From contig JAANDG010000644.1 of NCBI GenBank assembly GCA_036852015.1, positions 16,799 through 80,798 on the forward strand: a stretch of DNA of 64,000 nucleotides, read 5' to 3'. Below, piece after piece: positions 22,764 through 33,000 of the stretch. This DNA is from Pelodera strongyloides (lineage: Eukaryota > Nematoda > Chromadorea > Rhabditida > Rhabditidae). A program made the translations under genes and the position numbers. Below the pieces are notes generated by a model. The model saw only the letters and a program-made list of their open reading frames with translations. It searched no databases and was not told where the DNA came from. Every line of letters begins with the position of its first letter. The stretch's first letter is position 1.

Positions 22764-23213
22764 ACATTTATTGGACTCTTGGAAGTGTTAATTGCTTCTT
22801 GCTTCATAAAGCTATCATGTATGTTCAACGGGAAGGGAAGAATAGGACTCTCAATTTATAATTTTGTTTTCAATTTTCGCCCAATTGTCATGGTAAAATA
22901 TCTCTTAATTTGAATAAGTATTACGCGGAATATGCAATTAAATTGGAATCAGATCGTCGAAATAAGCACACTGTAATTGTTGGGCCATGTCATTAATTAT
23001 CTCGTGGATTAACCCCGCAAATGCCATATGCGGTGTAAAGAGTATTCGTACATAGCGCATTCGGGTTACTGCGGGCGGAGGTATATCAAGGATGCTAGAA
23101 TTTGAGTTTTTGATGTACTTAGTATTGTAGGAATGCCCGATGTGTTCAATTATTGTTGTTATCTTCGCTGTGATCTTTTTTGAGGTAATGTACGAATACT
23201 CACATTAATTTTC

Positions 23214-23232
23214 TTAAAGGATCGCAGGAGAG

Positions 23233-23277
<45 letters not shown>

Positions 23278-23732
23278 CAAAAAAAAAAAAACCTCACTTC
23301 ATTTCGTCTTTTTCTTAAAGGATCGCAGTTTCAATTTCGTCTTTTTACTTCAATTTTCAATAAATATAAAAAGATACCTAGAAAAATACCTATCCAATAC
23401 CGATTTACGGAGCATTTATCACAGGGAAGGAAATCCCTTCGGTTGAGTTTTGATTTTAAACAAAATGGGGTGTTTTCTAAATTGCAGTGGGACTTGGCCG
23501 GTTGCCAATGATGACAAAACAAAGAAAAACCGGGGAAGAGGGAAAGTGTCTGCTCTACTGTCTTAGTTGTCGTTGTTATACTGTACCTTATTAAAACACA
23601 ACCGAGGGGATTTCTTTCCCTGGGTTAAATTTTCAGTAAATTGACACAGTAAATGTATTTTTCTATGTACCTTTTTATGTTTATGGATAATTGAAGTAAA
23701 AATACGAATTTGAAGTGACTGCGATCCTTTAA
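23214..23732. mobile_element. TTAA-flanked MITE, 'AGGATCGCAG' family, with internal poly(A) tract
   Basis: The right end is CTGCGATCCT-TTAA (23719-23732). The left terminus TTAA-AGGATCGCAG occurs twice, at 23214 and again at 23315, separated by a poly(A) run of about 40-60 bp. The functional element is probably 23315-23732, with the extra terminus produced by slippage or a nested insertion. A related copy is at 56109-56651. Confidence 0.65.
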
Positions 23733-24093
23733 GATAATTAAACTACGGCCATTCAATTGTCGCTGAATATCTTTCATCATATTAATGCATGTGTCAATAA
23801 ATTTAATTTATTTATTTATTGGCCAAATGTGAATAGAAAATAATTGGTTTTAGATTAGATATTTCTGTATTCATGCGCTTGACTTATGATTTTCTTGACG
23901 GTGTGTTAACCGAGTGGTCGGAATCTGTTGAAACGTGTTTATATGATTTCCCGAGTGATTATTATGTATTGTTTTTTTCTGCTGCATGTTCGATTTAACT
24001 TTTTCCTGCTCCGGGCTAAATTTTTCGCCCCATCATTGTTTGGTGCAAATATGAAAAGAACGATAAAACTTCACTAATAATTTCAGAATAAAA

Positions 24094-27000
24094 ATGAAAC
24101 TATCAGGATTTGACTCCTTAATCGACGATTGTTTTCTCATCAAATTACTGTTTACAGAGAAAAAACAAGGTCAGTTATGAAATACTTTGTTGTAGATTTG
24201 AACAGCTGCTTTTTAATGTACATTATATGAAAATTATACAAAAATTGTATTCCAAGCTATTATGTACCAGACTCATGCGATCCTACTAAATTGGTCATAC
24301 TGCATCCTTACTTATATGAAACGTCTGAAACGTATCTTCCTAGTTTATGTAAAATACGACTACGCTTATTTTGAAGAGTTGAGAAAAGGGACTACCTACA
24401 ACAAACGCCTGTAACGTGGAATTCCGTTTCGAGTTCACACAAACAAAACAACAAACTCTTCTACATAATATAAGAAGATGTGCGCCGGAAATGTGCATAT
24501 CATATACATAAATAATACATGCGACCCCGTATATTTTTTCAAATAAAACGTGTTATATCGCTTTAAAATTCAACTCTGCCCCTTTTCAGGCTTCCGACAA
24601 GATATTCAAGGACTTCGTGGTCTAGCGATAAGTGCTGTTTTATTGTATCATTTCCTACCCACCGTGGTCAGCTACGGCTTTCTTGGTGTCGATATGTGAG
24701 TTTTCCTTTGTTTTTGTAAATTTTGTTGGCAAAAAATTTGAACTTTCCAAAGAGAATATATCTACACACTCAATCGGAGCTGGAACCAAATTTTTTCGGA
24801 CAAAAGATCAAAGAATAAGTAATGTCTACAAACTTTTCAAATTTACTTTTTTTTAGTGGGAGAAAAACCGTGCAGTGCAGTTTTGAAGTTTTTTTTTTTT
24901 TTTTTTTTTTTGAACCCAGATATCCATGTTTTCAGGTTCTTCGTGATTTCTGGCTATTTAATATCAATGATTCTCACTTCTACATCTCGTCTGGATTTTG
25001 CCGCACTGTTGAATTTTTATATGAGAAGAATTAAACGGATTGTACCATTGTATTATATCGTGTTTGGATCGGCAGGTATTTATGTGTAACATAGCGATAG
25101 CCTTGTAGGAGCAGCTACATATAACATAAACCATGAAACCTGTCAGCTTTTGGAACCTCGGATGAGAGACTTGTTATACGATCAGGGTGGAAACGGGGTT
25201 ATCATGTTAAAGAACATGATATACTTTATCTATCAATACTCTCCTTCACACTTTTCCTTACATTACTGTAACTTTTTTTTACTTATTTTTTTAAATTATA
25301 GTTTATTTTTCTTTGTATTATGGCTTTTTTTCAGCATTTATCTCAATATTCGTCTTGTCCTATTCATGGCTAATAGACAATTTTCAACGTTTTCACTACT
25401 CATTACTATTCCTTTTAAACTTTGATCTCTACCGCGCGCAGAAGGGATATTTTGGAATAGTGAGTTTGTGTAGGCTTATTCTGGTCACGCAACTATTATA
25501 TAATACATGTACCATATAGTTTAGCTTATCAGAATGTACATGCAGACTATATCGTTAGGAGACCGCACCGTCACTCTTCCAACTACCATACCATAGAGTC
25601 ACTCTTGAATTCATTTTTTTGCTCTCCCCCTGTAATAGGAATTTGTAACGTACAGTTAACCAATTCGTATTATTTCTTTTCAGAGAAAATACAAATTAGA
25701 ATGTCTAGGTTTTAGGGAATTAGCTTCCTAAAACAACAATATAAACCCCCGCTGAAGACCTAAGAGCAGAACCTTATTGGAACCAAGACCACCCGACTCG
25801 CCTCGCCGGACTTCACCTACACAACCCCTGCCGGAGCCTACACGACGACTTCCAGAGGACCAATTGGCCCGCTCTACCATATTCACTTCTCCAGTTATCT
25901 ATTTGAATAAAGCATATATCACAGTGGCGTTCACCGGATTCGAAGATAAGGACTCGCGATATTATGGAAAACAAGCTGGAGAAATATGATGCCTCACGCA
26001 TGGATTTGGAGATGTGGTTGGAGTTATTATCGATTCAGTTTCTGTTGAAGGATGTTACGACAAATGAGAAAAAGGTTTTGACGCTGCTCTCACTTTTATC
26101 GATCGACACGTATACGTCTTTATCGTCATGGTGTGCACCGAAACAACCTATGGAATTGAAGTTTGAAGATTTGACTGGTATTTTGAAGGAACGATATTGC
26201 AAGAAGCGTATGTTAATCACTTATCGACACGAGTTGCTACAGGAGAAGCAAAAGCCAGGTCAATCATTGGAGGAATTCTACAGGTCGCTAGAACAGCTAG
26301 CAGGTAAGTGCGCATTTGACAAGGTTAAAGACGTTAAGGATTGTATTCTCACTATGCAGTTTATAAGAGGCATGAGTGATGACGTGGTGCGTAAAAGATT
26401 GTTGGCAGAAGAGGAAGTGGAAGGCATAAAGGCACTGCAATTGGCTCAGAAAGTGGAAATCGCGGAGCGAAGTTCTGATCAATTGGCAGGAAGGCAAGAT
26501 TATACGATTCACCAACAGCACCAGGAACGCAGGAATCAACCAACCTCAAGGAACGGACAAAACAACGACAGGCAACAATCACGAAACTGCTTTGTTTGTG
26601 GTAAGTTTGGTCATTTTGCTCGTGAATGTCCTAGTCCTAAGCAACCTAACAATCAGTTCAAGAACAGGCGTAATAATTTTCAGGGTAAGAGGCAACATCA
26701 GATTAACCCAGAAGTTGAACTTGATAGTATTGTGGTTGTACCAACAGAGGCAAAAGCATTCGCAATTAAGTCCAGGGATTATCAATTTCAACCGCCTTTG
26801 ATGCTGCCCGTGGTTTTACAAGGGATGGAAGTTCAAATGGAACTTGATACGGGAGCAGCGGTATCGATTATTGATGAATCAACGTGGAAGAGGATTGGAC
26901 GACCAAATTTGCGAATGGTGGAATATGGCGCGAGAAGTTACACAGGAGGCAAAATATCGTTCAAAGGAGTTTGTACTGTGGATATGCGAGTTGGAGACGT

Positions 27001-30000
27001 CCGACAAGAAGCTAAACTACACGTACTACAAACAGGATCTCCTATATTTGGACGGGATTTACAAAGTCAGGTTGGTATCGGGTTAAGCATTTTACAGGAT
27101 TTAGCCAATCAAGGTTTCTCAGTTAACGAGCTCAGGAAGGCTGATGATGTCAGTCAAGGGAATCCACAGACCAAGGATCCGTCGGAAAAAGTTAGTGCTC
27201 TGATCAAGAAGTACCCTGCAGTTTTTTCTGATGGTCTGGGGAGATGTACAAAGCTGCAGGCTAAGCTGCATATGGACGAAGGATCGTTCCGAGGCAGGAA
27301 GTTTTACAGGGCTCGACCCGTGCCCCATGCACTGAAGGATCAGGTCAGTAGTAATTTGGAGGAGATGGTTCGTGACGGGATCACAGAACAAGTGACACAT
27401 TCAGAATGGGCCGCTCCCATTGTCATTGTTCCGAAACCGAACGGGAAAATCCGCCTGTGTGGGGATTATCGAGTGGCTGTTAATAAGTGTTTGCAAGTTG
27501 ATCAGTACCCTATTCCTAGAATCAATGAGTTGTTTCATAGCCTAAACAGAGGAGAACATTACTCAAAGTTGGATTTAGAGAAAGCGTACAATCAGATCGA
27601 ACTGGACGAGGAGTCGAAGAAATACACTACAATCAGCACTCATATGGGTTTGTTTCGTTATAACAGACTGCCGTTCGGGGTTGCCAATGCGCCTGCAATA
27701 TTTCAACATTTAATGGATCGAATGTTGCATGGAATCGAAAATGTCATCGTTTATTTGGACGACATCGTGGTAACTGGAAGGACACAAGAAGAACATCTCC
27801 GAACACTAGAGAAAGTGTTCAAGCGACTCGACGAACATGGATTGAAGGTCAAGAAGGAAAAATGTGAGTTTTTCAAGGACCAAATTGAAGTCCTAGGACA
27901 TGTTCTTAGCCGGGAGGGGATACGCACTAATCCCAAGAAAGTAAAGGCCTTAAAGGAGATGCCGGCTCCTAAGTCGCTCAAAGAGTTGGAAAGCCTAGTA
28001 GGTTTCGTAAATTATTACGCTAGGTTTGTTCCTCGGTTGGCTGATCTTTGCCGACCATTAAATAAATTGCGAAGGAAAGATGTCACCTTCCAATGGGGTG
28101 AGGAACAAGATACTGCATTCCGTGAAATAAAGGAAAGGATGCAGGAAACGGACGTGCTGACACATTTCGATCCGACCAAGCCTGTGGTTTTGGCTACGGA
28201 TGCTAGCGAGTATGGACTTGGAGCTGTACTTTATCATCAGATGGAGGACGGAACGGAGAAAGTAATCGAGTATGCGTCAAGAGCAATGACAACGACAGAG
28301 CAGAAATACGCGCAAATCGAGAAAGAGGCATTAGGAATCGTTTGGGGAATGGACAAATTTCAGACGTATTTGTTTGGGCTGAAATTCAAGCTACGGACAG
28401 ATCACCAACCATTACTGAAGATTCTTGGACCAAAAGCCGAAATGCCGATTCTCGCGGCGAAGAGATTGCACAGATGGGCTCTTAAGATTGCACAATTTAC
28501 TTTCAGTATTGAATATGTTCCAACAGCAGAATTTGGTAATGCAGATGGTCTCTCTCGTTTAGTGGATCCTACGGAACAAATTACAGAATACTTGGCTAGT
28601 GAAGAATTTCAAGTGAAATCGGTTAAGGAAGAATATTTTCAAGGCACACCTTTCAACAAGGAAATTGTTCTGAAGGCGATAGAGGAGGATAAAGTTCTCT
28701 GTGATGTGCGCAAGTACATTCGGACACAGTGGCCTCCGAATATTCACCCAACGGACGATTATCTTTACAAGTTAGGACGAGTGCGAGATGAATTACACGT
28801 ACAAGATGAAATTGTACTGAAGGAAAACCGAATTGTAATACCCGCAGGACTCAGGAAAATGGTCATCGATATGTTGCACAAAGGACATCCAGGAATGTCG
28901 AGGATGAAAGAATTGGCTCGAGGTAAGGTTTGGTACCCTATGATTGATGTGGACATAGAAAATCGAGTAAGAGGTTGCGAAGATTGTCAATCGCAAGCCA
29001 GGAAACCTCAGAAAACCTTGACAAATCTGTGGCCGGAACCAAACAAGGTTTGGCAAAGAATTCATCTTGACTTCGCAGGACCCGTTCATGGATATCACTG
29101 GCTCATTCTGGTCGACGCTAAGTCGAAGTGGGTGCAAGTAACCCGAATGAGTAGGATCACATCACAAGATGTCATCGCGGAATTGGAAAAGACGTTTACA
29201 ATCTATGGATTAGTGGAACAGATTGTTACGGACAATGGAAGACAATTCACATCACATGAATACAGGACATACTGCAAGGATCGCGGAATACAGGTAACAT
29301 ATTCTCCCCCGTACCATCCCCAGTCTAATGGTGCTGCTGAACGTGTGGTTCAGACATTCAAGAAAGTTATGGCCAAAGAACTGGGAAGGGGTGATGTAAA
29401 TGTGGAAGTTGCCTTACGTAAGTTTTTGGCCAGTTATCGCCATACACCGCATTCCACTACAGGTGTAAGTCCTGCAGAGCTGATGTTTGGAAGACCTACA
29501 CGTACGATATTCGATCTAAATTGGGATGAAAAGTTGCTGGCTCCTGTACAGATGTTGGAAAAGGAACGAAAAGTGGATTTAGCACCTGTTTCTACGTTGG
29601 CTCAACAAAATAATCACTCTTTCCGAGCTCGTGAGCAGATGAAGAAGAACTTCAACAAGAGAGCTAAAGAAGTGGAATATGCTATCGGAGATATCGTTTA
29701 CGCTGAAAATTTTAGAGGATCGCCGCAGTGGATACCTGGTAAGATTGTATCGAAAGTGGGACAGGTAATGTATACGGTACATACGACTAAGGGAGACTGG
29801 GTTCGTCATGCTAATCAGTTGCGTCGTCGCTACCCTGAATGGATAGTATGGGACGACGATCAGGTAGATGTTCCAGTCAAAACAGGAGACGATCTACATA
29901 CATCAACAACCCAGAGAAGCTCGCCCTGCACGTCTACGACTCAATCCGTTACTTCTACAGAACAGAAGGATGACCCACCACTACGACGCAGCACTCGAAA

Positions 30001-33000
30001 AACTCAAGAGCCTGATCGATATAGTCCACCAGTACCGATGAGACGGAAATAAGCATATATTCTTATGTAGTAGTTGATATGCTAGAAAAGCTTGTTGTAC
30101 GTTTCCATTAACTATATTTTATTAAATTGGGTTTCCAATTGAGAAGGGGTGTAATAGGAATTTGTAACGTACAGTTAACCAATTCGTATTATTTCTTTTC
30201 AGAGAAAATACAAATTAGAATGTCTAGGTTTTAGGGAATTAGCTTCCTAAAACAACAATATAAACCCCCGCTGAAGACCTAAGAGCAGAACCTTATTGGA
30301 ACCAAGACCACCCGACTCGCCTCGCCGGACTTCACCTACACAACCCCTGCCGGAGCCTACACGACGACTTCCAGAGGACCAATTGGCCCGCTCTACCATA
30401 TTCACTTCTCCAGTTATCTATTTGAATAAAGCATATATCACACCCCCATATGCTAATAATAAGCAGAAGTTTTCCTAGGACACTGTATGACGTCACTCCT
30501 GAGTAAAGTCCTTTAAATGTAAGCAATTATAAACAACGTTGACTTCCAGACTGCCAACAACCACGAAGTATTTCTGAATGGATGGTCTCTAAGTGTGGAA
30601 ATGCAGTTTTATTTGGTGGCTCCATTCTTTTTTCTCCTTCACAACCTATTCATGAGGAAATTTGGACAACATGGACGTTTTCTATCGATCGGAATTTTGG
30701 TCATAGGTTTGTGCAATTTTTTTCTAATAAAAAGTGGGCCTCTTCTCGGGCACGCACACCAGAGTACAAAAAGGGTAATTGTCCTAAAACAAGGTACACT
30801 ACTGTACAGACTAGCTGCGCAATGATTAACCTTTTATTCAATGAAAGGCAATAAGACTTAGGAATGGGACGATGATCGGCCTCACCGTTTCCATGTCTGT
30901 AGAATATTGATTCTTATTGACGTAGAATAAGATACTAAAGAATTTGCAGTGCTGCATATGAAATAAAATATGACGGGATCTGTGTGAAAAAAGCAGGATC
31001 GTTTTCATGATAATTCCTAAAGTCTTTTTACCAGTCATTCCAGTAAGTAATCTATAATTTTAGGTGTGATCGGCTCGCAGCTATATCCCTATTTCACCGT
31101 AATCGATAATCGTTCATTTGTTGCATTCTACCATCCACTATCCAGATGTTGGCAGTTTGCCAGCGGAATAATTGCACATTTGGCACAGATCCAAACACAG
31201 AATTCAAAGCAAGAAGGTGAGCATTCGTAGTTTAATTGCCTCATATCAATTATCAAATAGAGTTACAAATAATGCAGCGATAGAGCCATAGGGCCCTGCA
31301 GGCCGGAATAACCGGAATAAGTGACTTGTGGTATTGTTGTATATTGTTTGTATTTGCAAGCGGCATAGGGTAAATAATTGCAAATTTTTTTTTTATTTCT
31401 CAATGATTAGCGCTTTATGAGTTTTATGGGGTTTCCATCTTCGCGAATCGCACATGCGAAAATATCAAATGTCAAATGCTCGTCCATGTTCAGGTCATTT
31501 ATATGCATCAACTGCCTAATCTGACATGATCCTGCAGCGAAAGTGCCCAGACCCGTGCTATTTGGAACAGACCCGCATCAGACCTGTGCTATTTCAAATG
31601 GATCCATACTATTTTGAAATAGATCCATACTAGATATAAAATCGCTTCGGGACTATTTACATCGACTCGAACATGGACACCATTTGTCATTTTCGCAAGG
31701 GCGTATCGTATACATGGAAACTATGTTAGAGCATCTGCTGCGTAGGTGTTGGCGCCAATAACATATAAGACAAGCTCTAGAAAAGGTCCACAGTGATAAA
31801 AATAAAAATTTCAGTGAGTCCTGTTCATCGTTATCTTCTGTGCATTTCTCTATTAATTTCTGGAACTATTTCCATGATTGTGATGCTTCCTTTTATGCAA
31901 ACTCAACAGCCGTTATACTTCATTTTATCCAGTTACTTTCGAATAGTTGTTACTATATCAACAGCAGTTATGTTATTTTGTGGAGAGTATGTAACGTTGA
32001 GGCCGTTGACTGGAAAGTATTTGAGGTTTGTGAGTTGGTATGAGACTTGCATTCATAAGTAACAGAAGTCCTACTTATTTTTATGAATTTATGACGATAA
32101 GAAGTAGAAAAATATTTTGCAATGAAAAATATTATTTAGCCGGAGTGTATGTCATGGCCATAGAGCAAACAACACAATATTTTAATACAACGTAAACGCC
32201 GCGCCCAATATAGCGTATTGGCCAATCAGCGCGAAGTTGCGTGACGACTGCGGTAGATTGTTGGGCATGATTGGCTATGGTAAATTGCTGAATACTGCGT
32301 GAATATTGCTCCTGAAACTAGAGGGAGTATGATATGGAGTCATCAAAAAATAGGGGTTAGCTGAAATGGGCCTGACCCTTGGAGATCAACTCGAAATATA
32401 CGTTCGGATATCTTGATATATGTCTGGCTTTTCAGATACATAGGAGATCTCTCTTATTCCCTTTACTTAGTCCATTGGCCTATCCTCGAGTTGTGCAAGT
32501 ACTACGCAAAGTGGAGTAATGTGCCCGTTGCGATAGGTCGGTGTACATCAGTTGTGTGCGAGGATGGGGCGGCGCACTACTTAGACTCGCACTAATTTAC
32601 CGTGTACAGCGTAAAGTGAATAAAATATTTTCGCGTGGCGCAAGGCATTGTTCGGAATCGGTGCCAGTGTGGCGCACACTGGGCGCCACGTCTTTGACAT
32701 GCATGCTAAACAAAAATATTGGTCCCCTTTAGCTCAGACTTTTCTTTCGAAACCCCAACCATTTCAGCCTTCTCGGTGGCTCTGCTCCTCAGCATTTGTA
32801 TTGCAATGTTATTGCATCATCTCGTTGAGAAACCGCTTCTGAAACAAAGCGCCAAAAGCGGATGTTTAATTGCCTTTATTCTATTTCTGATGTCCTTCAG
32901 CCTACACGGACACTGGTCAAAACCACATGAGAGGCTGATGGGTATGTTATAATTATCATTTATCAAATGAATATAGTTGAAAAAAGATAACCATAATATA

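Larger units (their letters stand above)
19149..24093. other. Gene-free stretch before oac-I, rich in repeats
   Basis: No exon is supported on either strand. It contains a tRNA-like sequence (19434-19503), a GC-rich inverted-repeat cluster with another tRNA-like core (20686-21153), a TTAA MITE (22584-22763), a TC microsatellite (22354-22406), and a TTAA MITE with an internal poly(A) run (23214-23732). The remainder is AT-rich and featureless to my reading. Confidence 0.5.
25631..30442 (+). mobile_element. Full-length Ty3/gypsy LTR retrotransposon in oac-I intron 4
   Basis: 4.81 kb in the same orientation as oac-I: LTR, primer-binding region, one long gag-pol frame, a purine-rich tract (GAGAAGGGG) directly before the 3' LTR, then the LTR. 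Two 293-bp LTRs with no difference seen, an uninterrupted coding frame and an intact CCCCC target duplication all indicate recent insertion. No envelope frame is present. Confidence 0.93.

Noticed and set aside
25964..30052. Endogenous retrovirus with envelope gene
   Set aside because: After the integrase the frame ends 97 bp before the 3' LTR; there is no room or signal for an envelope protein.
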